Positions 18,759 to 27,036 of a DNA stretch of 43,213 nucleotides are shown here, one piece after another. Source of the stretch: Candidatus Omnitrophota bacterium (GTDB lineage: Bacteria; Omnitrophota; Gorgyraeia; Zapsychrales; Zapsychraceae); NCBI GenBank assembly GCA_023247445.1, contig JAHFGL010000018.1:1-43213 (forward strand), given 5' to 3'. The number at the start of each line of letters is the position of its first letter. Within the stretch, counting starts at the first letter, position 1. A program made the translations under genes and the position numbers. A model generated the notes under the pieces. The model saw only the letters and a list, made by a program, of their open reading frames with translations. It ran no database searches and had not been told where the DNA came from.

Positions 18759-19118
18759 ATGCTTAGAAATTTAAAACGAAACAAGCAAGGATTTGTTTTT
18801 GTCATGGTTCTGGTAGTAATTATTACCATGATAATTCTTGTCGTTAGCGTTATTAGTGTAAATCTCACACATACGATGGCCACCGAAGGAGAGGTCAAGC
18901 GCATTCAAGCCGAACAATTAGCTATTGGTTACAGAGACCTTGTTGAGCAACTTGCTCATGAACAGCTAGACAATCAAAATCTTATCCAAAGTATTGGTCC
19001 AGGCACGCAATCAAACATAATGGATGGAACAACATTTAGCACTTCTTACTCCGTATCAATTACTGACAATAGCGGAATTCATGGCACCCACCCCATGACA
19101 ATTAACGTTATTTATTAA
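18759..19118 (+). CDS. PilX/GspK-like pseudopilin, paralog 2
   Basis: MLRNLKRNKQGFVFVMVLVVIITMIILVVSVISVNLTHTMATEGEVKRIQAEQ; N-terminal half near-identical to 18337-18714. Confidence 0.7.
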   Translation: MLRNLKRNKQGFVFVMVLVVIITMIILVVSVISVNLTHTMATEGEVKRIQAEQLAIGYRDLVEQLAHEQLDNQNLIQSIGPGTQSNIMDGTTFSTSYSVSITDNSGIHGTHPMTINVIY

Positions 19119-19191
19119 TACTTCCTTACGAAATTTTCAATTCGTTCTATCTAACCAAAAATCCTCTCCTTAGAAATAATCTTAAAACAAA

Positions 19192-19220
19192 TTGACAGAA
19201 CTATTCTATAATAGTTTAAT
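19192..19220 (+). promoter_or_regulatory. promoter candidate TTGACA-N17-TTTAAT with palindromic operator AACTATT-CTAT-AATAGTT (19199-19216)
   Basis: Read directly from sequence; a third half-site AACTATT lies at 19222-19228. Confidence 0.6.
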
Positions 19221-19257
19221 TAACTATTAGATAATCAATATAATATATGTAATTACT

Positions 19258-19434
19258 ATGAAAAGACTTATGGACATAGAAGATTTGGCCAATTACCTTA
19301 AACTACAAAAACAAACAATTTATAACTGGCTAAATCAAAAAAAAATTTCTGGCATTAAGATTGGTGGGGTTTGGCGCTTTGATAAACAAGAAATCGATAA
19401 ATGGTTAAAATCTAAATCCAGAAAAGCAAGATAA
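19258..19434 (+). CDS. small helix-turn-helix (excisionase/MerR-like HTH_17) DNA-binding protein, not in the ORF track
   Basis: 58 aa: MKRLMDIEDLANYLKLQKQTIYNWLNQKKISGIKIGGVWRFDKQEIDKWLKSKSRKAR*, canonical HTH_17 pattern (Y-LK...TIY-W---K-I-G-K-GG-WRF-K-EID-WL). Confidence 0.9.
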   Translation: MKRLMDIEDLANYLKLQKQTIYNWLNQKKISGIKIGGVWRFDKQEIDKWLKSKSRKAR

Positions 19435-19440
19435 AAAATT

Positions 19441-21003
19441 ATGGAAGATAAAAAAACACTAGGGATTTACTGGGGGAAAGATTTTCTATATTTTATTGAA
19501 GCCTCTCCTGTGACGAGTCCTAAAAAAATTTTCTGCCTTCCATTTCAAGAAGAAAAAAGTCAAAGCTTTGATGGTATCACCTTAATTCCCGCCGATCCTC
19601 AATTGCCGTTTCTTATACAAGATTCCGTAAGAAAACACAAAATCACGTCATCCGTTGTTAACCTGTCTCTTCCAACAAAAGATATTATCTTTCGTTCTTT
19701 TGTCATCCCCTGGATGCAACCAAATGAGATTAAAGGGGTCGTCGACTTTGAGGCCAGCAAATATATTCCGTTCCCCCTGGAAGAATTGTCCTACACATTT
19801 CATCCGCTTACCTTTACGGAAGACAACGCAAAGAAAATGCGCATAATTTTTGTCGCCATAAAAAAAGACACGTTGGAAAACTATTCTAACATTTTGTCCC
19901 ATGCCAACCTATCGGTTGATGTCATTGAACCTTCTTTTCTAAGCTTGATCCGCGTTTTAAGTCTTAAAAATAATATACCGCTTGATCAAACAACAGCTAT
20001 TGTTGAAAAAGGAGAAAACATTGGAAAGATTATTATTGTTGATCAAGGGGTTCCTCAATTTGTCCGAGAATTCCAATTTTCCATTGCTCAAACAGGGATG
20101 AAGGGGATTGACCCAAAAGTTATGGCCACTCGGCTAGTCAATGAAATTAGAATCTCTTTTGATTATTTTAGTCGACAGGAAGCTGTCCTTAAGGTTAAAA
20201 AAATATTCTTTTTGACCGCCACCGATTCTGGGCCACTACCCAAAATCCTAGAAGAAGACTTAGGCATTTCAACTGTTGGGGTTAATTGTCAAACCATTCT
20301 TGGAAACAACTCTGTTGATCAAATCGGATATCTAAGCGCATATGGTGTTGGGGTATTTGGCTCGACAAATTCAGCGGTTAATTTTGATTTAGCCATGGAT
20401 AAGCCTCAATCCTTTTCAGGAGGTGGGGCATCCTCGCAAGGTTTTAAATACAAAATAGAGGCTATTATGGCGGCTGTCCTTCTGCCCTTAATTTTAGGAG
20501 CATTTATTTTTTCTTTCAATACCCTTCGCAGCCCTAAAGATCAACTCAATGATTTAAGACAAAAATTAGGGACATTTCAGACAGCAGAAACGGAAAAAAT
20601 TAAAGAGAAAACTGTTAGTCTCATGACTAAATTTGATAATTTTAAAAAAGTCCCACTAAAAAGCAATGTAACTTTACTATTAAAAACCACCCCAGCATTA
20701 CTACCAGAAGGGGTGTGGCTTAAAAGTCTTGATATCAATTATCTCTACATCCCAACTAAAGATGCTACAAAACAAAGCACAACCCCAGGCAGCACAGAGC
20801 CTAGAGCTAACATTGAACTCAACGGCTACAGTTATATCGAAAATACTAAAGGGCAAGTTCTTTTAGTCAACCGATTTCGAAGCAACTTAAAACAGAGTCA
20901 AGATTTTGCACAATTTTTTACTGACATTGACTTAGAGACCGTTAGAATTGAAAAGGTTGATCAATATACCGTAACTTCTTTTAGGATTAGGGGCCAGCAA
21001 TGA
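19441..21003 (+). CDS. pilM: PilM-PilN fusion (GspL-like): actin-like pilus assembly ATPase + TM + periplasmic domain
   Basis: N-terminal PilM domain (KTLGIYWGKDFLYFIEA..., VNLSLPTKDIIFRSFVIPWM, FEASKYIPFPLEELSY) followed by TM IMAAVLLPLILGAFIFSFNTL and a PilN-like domain. Confidence 0.85.
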   Translation: MEDKKTLGIYWGKDFLYFIEASPVTSPKKIFCLPFQEEKSQSFDGITLIPADPQLPFLIQDSVRKHKITSSVVNLSLPTKDIIFRSFVIPWMQPNEIKGVVDFEASKYIPFPLEELSYTFHPLTFTEDNAKKMRIIFVAIKKDTLENYSNILSHANLSVDVIEPSFLSLIRVLSLKNNIPLDQTTAIVEKGENIGKIIIVDQGVPQFVREFQFSIAQTGMKGIDPKVMATRLVNEIRISFDYFSRQEAVLKVKKIFFLTATDSGPLPKILEEDLGISTVGVNCQTILGNNSVDQIGYLSAYGVGVFGSTNSAVNFDLAMDKPQSFSGGGASSQGFKYKIEAIMAAVLLPLILGAFIFSFNTLRSPKDQLNDLRQKLGTFQTAETEKIKEKTVSLMTKFDNFKKVPLKSNVTLLLKTTPALLPEGVWLKSLDINYLYIPTKDATKQSTTPGSTEPRANIELNGYSYIENTKGQVLLVNRFRSNLKQSQDFAQFFTDIDLETVRIEKVDQYTVTSFRIRGQQ

Positions 21004-21608
21004 TGAACATTAATCTTGATAGTTTAAAAAACATCAATGTTAACGATCTAAAAGAAAAAATAAAAAGCAGACCTGAAATATTCATTAGAATTTTGTTGAT
21101 TGCTATAACGTTGTTTGCCACAATGTATATCTATAAACGGCATACTGGGATGGTTGGAGAATTGACAGAAGAAACTCAAAAAATGCAGGAAAAGTTAGCT
21201 GCTGTCGAAAATCAAAAGAAAGTCCAACAAGAATATACTGATTTTATGAAGAGTTTACCCAAGTCACTTCCAACAGATCAAGTCATTGATAAAATATCTG
21301 ATTTTGCTGTAGCTCGGGATGTTCAAATAACATCATTTTCTCCAACAAAAAATAAAAATGATGCCTTTACAGAAATGGCAACCTTAAGCATCAATGTCAC
21401 CACCCAAGACTATAACAACATGATCTTATTTATTAAAGATATTGAAGAATCACCTTATAGCTTGCGCATAGAAAAATGGTTAGGAAAATTAAGCGATAAG
21501 TCCTCCGAGAGAGAAGAACTAATCGACAGCCCAGGACGACCTCAACAAATTATTGGTGGAGTAGAGGCCAGCATTGAAGTGGTCTCCATGAAATTTAAAG
21601 ATGGATAA
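21000..21608 (+). CDS. PilO-like pilus assembly/T2SS protein
   Basis: N-terminal TM, coiled coil (ELTEETQKMQEKLAAVENQKKVQQEY), KSLPTDQVIDKISDFAVARDVQITSFSPT, IDIEESPYSLRIEK-type ferredoxin fold. Confidence 0.82.
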   Translation: MMNINLDSLKNINVNDLKEKIKSRPEIFIRILLIAITLFATMYIYKRHTGMVGELTEETQKMQEKLAAVENQKKVQQEYTDFMKSLPKSLPTDQVIDKISDFAVARDVQITSFSPTKNKNDAFTEMATLSINVTTQDYNNMILFIKDIEESPYSLRIEKWLGKLSDKSSEREELIDSPGRPQQIIGGVEASIEVVSMKFKDG

Positions 21609-22032
21609 TAAATTATCTATACTCATAATTTTTGTAATTGTGACATTCTTTCCATTAAGAGTTTGGGCAGAAGAACCAGGCTCAATTAATAACATGGAAG
21701 GGAAAGAAGCTGTACTTGTCACGAATCCGTTTCAACCCAAATTACCTAAAAAAATTATTCCTAAAACAGAGAAAGAACCCGAACAAATATCAATAAAAGA
21801 ACCTCCACCAGTAACGCAAAACATGACACCACCAACCAAGCCCGCTGAAAAACCAGTACCTCCACCATTAACTATTACAGGGGTCGTTTGGAACACTGAT
21901 CGTCCTCAGGCTATTATCAATGGCCAAGTTGTTGACCAAGGCGATGTTGTTTCAGAGGTAAAAATTGTTTCCATTAAAAAAACAAGTATTGGCATAGAAT
22001 TTCAAGGGAGTGAATCAACCTTAACGCCCTAA
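21601..22032 (+). CDS. PilP/GspC-like pilot protein
   Basis: Signal sequence, proline-rich linker, then LTITGVVWNTDRPQAIINGQVVDQGDVVSEVKIVSIKKTSIGIEFQG. Confidence 0.75.
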   Translation: MDNKLSILIIFVIVTFFPLRVWAEEPGSINNMEGKEAVLVTNPFQPKLPKKIIPKTEKEPEQISIKEPPPVTQNMTPPTKPAEKPVPPPLTITGVVWNTDRPQAIINGQVVDQGDVVSEVKIVSIKKTSIGIEFQGSESTLTP

Positions 22033-22046
22033 AAGGAGCATTTGTA

Positions 22047-23633
22047 ATGAATTTTACAAAAACATTAAGATTGAGCTTAATGCTCGGTTTGTTCCTAGCT
22101 TGGACCCCTTTGGCCCATGCCCTACTTGATATCACCGAAAACAGTGAACTCGTTAGTCCTGAATATTCAAAAACAATTTCCATGGATTTTAAGAGTGCTG
22201 CATTAAATGATGTCCTTAAAATTTTCTCTCAACAATCCGGCCTTAATTTTATTGCGGCGACCGATGTGGCAAATAAAACAATCAATCTTTACCTAGATAA
22301 AGTTCCCGTTGAAGAAGCGTTAGAAAGAATTTTATCAGCGAATAATTTAACGTATGAACTTAACGATGACAGCAATATTTTTCTTGTCAAAGAATTAAAA
22401 CGCCCATCAAAAGAATTAATGACAAGAATATATCCGTTAAAGTTTGCCACTGTCCCATCCTCAAAAATGAATAGCACATTCTCAGGTTCCAGCGACAGTG
22501 GCTCTTCCTCAGGTTCTGAATCAAGCGATAGTGGTGAATCTAGCTCAAGTGGGAGTGGTAGTAGCGGTAGCAGTGGCGGCAGTAGTGGCTCTAGTAGTGA
22601 CAGCGGCAGCAGTGGAGGATCTAGTTCTGGGGGCATTGTTGCTGTTATAGAAAATGTTATAACAGAAGATGGTAAAGTTATTGAAGATTCAAGAACCAAT
22701 AGCATCATTGTGACTGATATTCCGATGAACTTCCCAATGATTGAACAAACGATAGCGCGTTTAGATATTCGAATCCCTCAAATCCTTATTGAAGTGGAGA
22801 TGTTGGATATTTCTAAAAATACGGCTGATCTTCTTGGGGCAAAATTTGGAGATTCCGATAGTTTTTCACCGGTAGAATTTAAAGGAGGCGCATCAAAAAC
22901 TTCTCTTTTCCCATTTAATCAAGATAATGCCGTTGATGATGGAAAATCTTCAGGGAGTACATATACACCAGGAACCTTATCGTTTGCAGGCCTTAAATTC
23001 ACGTTAGATTTCTTAAGAACACAATCTGATACAAAAAATCTAGCACGACCACGTATTCTCACGTTAGACAACCAAACGGCGCAAATAAATGTCAGTACTG
23101 ATGAAGCTATCTCCATAACAAAATCGGATACCACTTCCGCTTCGGGATCAACAACATCTGGAAATACACCCGAGCGCGCTAAAACAGGGGTCTTCCTGGA
23201 TGTCACTCCCCAAACAAATCTTTACACGCGTGAAATTACAATGGCGATACAGCCTAAGGTTATCTTGGCCAAACAATCCGCATTTCAAGACTTTAAGGAT
23301 ACTGAAGAAAGAAAAACAAAATCTATTTTGCGAGTTAAAGATGGCGATACGATCGTCATTGGCGGATTATTAAGGACTGATGTTTCAGATTCGCGAACAC
23401 GGGTTCCTTTTTTTGGTGAAGTTCCGATTATAGGCGCTGCTTTTCGACATAAAGATAAAACAGAAAATCAACGTGAGTTGGTTATATTCATCACGCCTCA
23501 CATCTTAAAAGAAGATGGGGAGTCAAAACTCTCATCAGCTGACAAAAAAGCTTTTATCCGCGAACAAAATTTTCCATCCAAAAAATTAAAAGAAATCGAT
23601 AAAGATTTAACTCTTTTTGAAAAGAGAAGGTAA
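22047..23633 (+). CDS. type II/IV secretion system secretin (GspD/PilQ family)
   Basis: Signal peptide; STN-like NDVLKIFSQQSGLNFIAATDV; IPQILIEVEMLDIS; ARPRILTLDNQTAQI; DGDTIVIGGLLRTDVSDSRTRVPFFGEVPIIGAAFRHKDK. Confidence 0.95.
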   Translation: MNFTKTLRLSLMLGLFLAWTPLAHALLDITENSELVSPEYSKTISMDFKSAALNDVLKIFSQQSGLNFIAATDVANKTINLYLDKVPVEEALERILSANNLTYELNDDSNIFLVKELKRPSKELMTRIYPLKFATVPSSKMNSTFSGSSDSGSSSGSESSDSGESSSSGSGSSGSSGGSSGSSSDSGSSGGSSSGGIVAVIENVITEDGKVIEDSRTNSIIVTDIPMNFPMIEQTIARLDIRIPQILIEVEMLDISKNTADLLGAKFGDSDSFSPVEFKGGASKTSLFPFNQDNAVDDGKSSGSTYTPGTLSFAGLKFTLDFLRTQSDTKNLARPRILTLDNQTAQINVSTDEAISITKSDTTSASGSTTSGNTPERAKTGVFLDVTPQTNLYTREITMAIQPKVILAKQSAFQDFKDTEERKTKSILRVKDGDTIVIGGLLRTDVSDSRTRVPFFGEVPIIGAAFRHKDKTENQRELVIFITPHILKEDGESKLSSADKKAFIREQNFPSKKLKEIDKDLTLFEKRR

Positions 23634-23639
23634 TCGCGT

Positions 23640-25373
23640 ATGGCCCGATTAAAACTCGGTGAGATCCTCATCAAACAAGGACTCATTACAGAATCACAAC
23701 TTCTCAAAGCTATCGATCACCAGAAAAAAGAAAAAGGTCGTATTGGAGAAATCTTAATCAAGCTAGGCATGATTACTGAGGAACATATGGCCTCAGCGCT
23801 TGGTTCTCAATTAGGAATCCCCTATTATTCGTCGGAAAATGCAGAATTACTCCGCCCGTTACCAAATCAAGATTTAGAAAAGGTTATCCCCGCTGACTTT
23901 GCTCGTAAAAATTTCATACTTCCACTATCTAAAAATATGAATTCCCTGACCTGTGCGGTCAGTGATCCTCTTGATTTCTTAGCGCTTGATAATTTAAAAA
24001 GAATTGTTGGGGCAGAACTAAATTTGGTTCTCGCAACCAAAACAGCCATTCAAAAAGCAATTAATGATTTTTATGTAGGCGATGTCCGCTCGGCTCCAGC
24101 TACCACGATTTTGACTCCAGAAGAAACTACTATACAGAAAAAGGACGAAGCAATTGCCTCGTCAGTAAGACAACGCGTAGCTTCTTCAGAATTAAGTCTT
24201 GATAAACTTATCGAAAAAGCTGGCGAAGCGCCTATTATTAAACTCGTTGATCTTATTATCCGTCAAGCCATTGAAGAAAGGGCCAGTGATATTCACATCG
24301 AGCCTTTTGAAAATAAAGTTCATTTACGTTACCGTATTGATGGAAATTTATATGATGTTCCCCCACCAGCTGCCCATTTAAATTTGGCTATTGTTTCCCG
24401 TATTAAAATTATTGCAAAACTCGACATTGCCGAAAAAAGATTGCCGCAAGATGGCGCTATCGCTATCAAAATTGATGATCGTATGATTGATTTACGTGTT
24501 TCAACAGCTCCCACCATCTGGGGAGAAAAAGTTGTTATGAGAATTCTTGATAAAGGGGCCGTGTCTTTGGAATTGGGACCCTTAGGCTTTGATCAAAAAC
24601 AAATTGATACGATACGCAAAGCTCTCAAATTGCCGTATGGTTTATTTTTCGTAACAGGGCCGACGGGAAGTGGAAAATCAACAACCCTATATGCGGCGTT
24701 GACGGAAACAATTGATCCCACAAAAAACATCATGACAGCGGAAGATCCTGTTGAATATAAAATCGAAGGAATTAATCAAGTCAACGTTAAATCGGAAATC
24801 GGATTAACCTTTGCCACCGCCTTAAAGGCTTTTTTACGACAAGATCCTGATATTATCATGGTAGGGGAAGTTCGAGACATTGAGACAGCATCCATTTGTG
24901 TACGAGCGGCCTTAACAGGACACTTTGTTTTAAGTACCCTTCATACCAACGATGCCGCCTCGGCCATCACACGACTTATTGACATTGGCATACCCAATTA
25001 TCTTTTGACACCGTCTTTGGTCATGATTGTTGGTCAACGTTTAGCCAGGCGCCTTTGTCAAAAATGTAAAGACCCTTACGAGCCGACTCCCGACCAACAT
25101 GGAAATATAAAATTCGAAAGCGATCTTATTTACCGACCCAAAGGATGTGAGGCTTGTAATGGCTCAGGATTCCGAGGACGCGTTGTTGTGGCCGAAGTTC
25201 TCTTAGTCACGGAAGATATTAAAGCCATTATCTCCCGAGGAGGAACCTACACAGAAATTAAAGATGCCGCGCGCAAAAGTGGAATGACAACAATTTTTGA
25301 ATCTGGAATAAAATTAGTTAATAAAGGCTTTACCAGTTTCGAGGAAATCTGTAGAGTTAGCACCGAAGACTAG
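23640..25373 (+). CDS. GspE/PilB-family assembly ATPase with N-terminal MshEN-like domain
   Basis: Walker A GPTGSGKSTTLYAAL, Asp box DPIIMVGEVRD-like (DPDIIMVGEVRDIETA), CQKCKD...CEACNGSGFRGR; N-terminus RLKLGEILIKQGLITESQLLKAIDHQ...GRIGEILIKLGMITEEHMASALGSQLGIPY. Confidence 0.96.
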   Translation: MARLKLGEILIKQGLITESQLLKAIDHQKKEKGRIGEILIKLGMITEEHMASALGSQLGIPYYSSENAELLRPLPNQDLEKVIPADFARKNFILPLSKNMNSLTCAVSDPLDFLALDNLKRIVGAELNLVLATKTAIQKAINDFYVGDVRSAPATTILTPEETTIQKKDEAIASSVRQRVASSELSLDKLIEKAGEAPIIKLVDLIIRQAIEERASDIHIEPFENKVHLRYRIDGNLYDVPPPAAHLNLAIVSRIKIIAKLDIAEKRLPQDGAIAIKIDDRMIDLRVSTAPTIWGEKVVMRILDKGAVSLELGPLGFDQKQIDTIRKALKLPYGLFFVTGPTGSGKSTTLYAALTETIDPTKNIMTAEDPVEYKIEGINQVNVKSEIGLTFATALKAFLRQDPDIIMVGEVRDIETASICVRAALTGHFVLSTLHTNDAASAITRLIDIGIPNYLLTPSLVMIVGQRLARRLCQKCKDPYEPTPDQHGNIKFESDLIYRPKGCEACNGSGFRGRVVVAEVLLVTEDIKAIISRGGTYTEIKDAARKSGMTTIFESGIKLVNKGFTSFEEICRVSTED

Positions 25374-25393
25374 TATCCCAAAAGGAGCAATCA

Positions 25394-26689
25394 TTGCCAA
25401 AATTTTCTTGTGTTGTCAAAGATAAAGAGGGAAAAGCCTATAAATATGTTGTCGATGCCCCCACTCAAAAAGAGATAGTTGAAAAACTACAAAAACAAGA
25501 ATATTTTATTGTTAGTATTAAAGAAATTGTATCCGCCTCTTCAACTTCCCCAGCCAGCAAACAACAGCCGGCGATCGAGAAGAAAAGTCAGATTCAATTT
25601 AAAAATAAAAGAAAATTTAGTCACAATAAAACAAAGCTTGCTGATCTTTTGGTTTTCGCCCGTCAATTGGCAACCATGCTTGAATCAGGCGTTACATTGA
25701 CCCGCAGCTTAGATGTTATTCAATCACAAATTCAAAGTAAGCAATTTTTCAATGTTGTTGTTCAGGTTAAAAAAGATGTTGAGCAAGGCTTGTCTTTAAG
25801 TCAATCATTAGCCAAGCATCCCAAAGTTTTTAACCAATTTTGGATCAGTCTCAGTGAAGTCGGGGAAGCTTCTGGAACCATTCCGATTGTTTTAAACAAA
25901 TTAACTTTTTATCTGGAGCAACAGTCTTCATTTAAAGCGACCATTATTTCCGGAGTCTTGTACCCCATAATCTTGTTCACAGTTTCCATGGGAGCCGTTG
26001 TCTTTTTTGCCTTATTTGTTGGTCCACGTTTTGAATCTATATTTTCTTCAATGAATGTGGCACTTCCTTTAATTACGATTGTTCTTTTAGCTACTTTTAA
26101 GTTTATTAAAAGTAATCTCATCATTATCGTAGGAGTTTTAGCTGGCATCATTTTCTTTTTGGGTCAATATATCAAAACAAGTAGTGGTCGTATTGCCTTT
26201 GAAAGATTCTTATTTAATCTACCTACAGCCGGTGAAATCTTCAAACTTATCATCGTGGAACGATTTTCCTCTCAAATGGCGATTCTTTTAGATGCGGGGG
26301 TTCCGATTCTTTACGCGCTAGATATTTCAGAACGATTAGTTGATAACAAAATCTGCTCACAAATTGTCAACAATATAAAGGAAGACGTCCGAAAAGGAGA
26401 GCTATTGGTATCCCCCATGGAAAAAAGTGGATTTTTTCCTCCTATGTGTATTCAAATGATTATGGTAGGTGAGGAGACAGGTGAGTTAAGTAAAATGCTA
26501 AAACATGTTGCTAAATTTTACCAAACTGAAGTTGAAACGTTTATGAAACGTTTTGCCACCATCATTGAACCATTTATGCTTGTTTTTATGGGTTTTGTCA
26601 TTGGAACCATTGTTCTGGCAATGTTTTTACCATTATTTAATATTGCCCAACTTGGGGGTGGGACTGGAGCCGGCCCAGCTCCTCAATAG
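25394..26689 (+). CDS. GspF/PilC-family inner-membrane platform protein (TTG start)
   Basis: LLVFARQLATMLESGVTLTRSLDVI; FWISLSEVGEASGTIPIVLNKLTFYLEQQ; MIMVGEETGELSKMLKHVAKFYQTEVE; AAAGGAG before TTG. Confidence 0.95.
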   Translation: MPKFSCVVKDKEGKAYKYVVDAPTQKEIVEKLQKQEYFIVSIKEIVSASSTSPASKQQPAIEKKSQIQFKNKRKFSHNKTKLADLLVFARQLATMLESGVTLTRSLDVIQSQIQSKQFFNVVVQVKKDVEQGLSLSQSLAKHPKVFNQFWISLSEVGEASGTIPIVLNKLTFYLEQQSSFKATIISGVLYPIILFTVSMGAVVFFALFVGPRFESIFSSMNVALPLITIVLLATFKFIKSNLIIIVGVLAGIIFFLGQYIKTSSGRIAFERFLFNLPTAGEIFKLIIVERFSSQMAILLDAGVPILYALDISERLVDNKICSQIVNNIKEDVRKGELLVSPMEKSGFFPPMCIQMIMVGEETGELSKMLKHVAKFYQTEVETFMKRFATIIEPFMLVFMGFVIGTIVLAMFLPLFNIAQLGGGTGAGPAPQ

Positions 26690-26798
26690 TATAAAAAATG
26701 TTGTTTTAATTAAACGAAAATTTCTTAAATTATTCTATGATTACAAATTAATTTATTGTAAATTACTATAGATTATTAACGAAGGAGGTGGAGCCAGA

Positions 26799-26827
26799 TT
26801 GACAATCTAAATTTAGTGTGTTATACA
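26799..26827 (+). promoter_or_regulatory. sigma70-type promoter candidate TTGACA-N17-TATACA driving the riboswitch leader
   Basis: TTGACA 26799-26804, TATACA 26822-26827; predicted +1 about 26834, just 5' of the aptamer. Confidence 0.7.
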
Positions 26828-26848
26828 TTCTGTAGAAAGAAGTTTAGA

Positions 26849-26961
26849 GGTTATTGCAAAACGTAAACTACCCGTAAGGGTAGGACACAAAGCTATAAGG
26901 GCCCTAGCATTAAGGGATTTAAATATAAAAAAGTTGTTAGGGTAGCCAGTTGCCATTAGCC
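26849..26961 (+). ncRNA. c-di-GMP-I (GEMM-I) riboswitch aptamer
   Basis: GGUUAUUGCAAAACGUAAA-CUACCC-GUAA-GGGUAG-GACACAAAGC-UAUAAGGGCCCUAGCA...UGUUAGGG-UAGCCAGUUGCCAUUAGCC: P1 GGUUAUUGCAA/UUGCCAUUAGCC, GNRA-capped stem CUACCC/GGGUAG, conserved GGACRCAAAGC, second stem CCCUAGCA/UGUUAGGG, conserved GUAGCCAGUUGCC. Confidence 0.92.
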
Positions 26962-26974
26962 AAATTATTGTGGA

Positions 26975-27007
26975 CCTATTCTACGGGATGTGTGGAATGG
27001 GTTTTTT
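26975..27007 (+). terminator. rho-independent terminator, probable riboswitch expression platform
   Basis: CCTATTCT (26975-26982) / GGAATGGG (26994-27001) followed by TTTTTT, immediately after the aptamer. Confidence 0.8.
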
Positions 27008-27036
27008 AGTTAATAAGAGGTGGTTGTACAATTAAA

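Noticed and set aside
22289-22708. 139-aa minus-strand ORF opposite the secretin (Leu/Pro/Ser-rich)
   Set aside because: Shadow of the Ser/Gly-rich codon repeat in the secretin gene; no RBS or recognisable domain.
26780-26811. AAGGAGG followed by TTG ACA ATC TAA, a possible 3-codon leader peptide
   Set aside because: The TTGACA is better explained as the -35 box of the riboswitch promoter; a 3-codon ORF cannot be supported.
26861-26868. possible cGAMP-type (GEMM-Ib, A at position 20) reading of the riboswitch
   Set aside because: Alignment to the class I core puts G, not A, at the discriminating position (CGUAAAC); kept as c-di-GMP type, though only binding assays can settle it.
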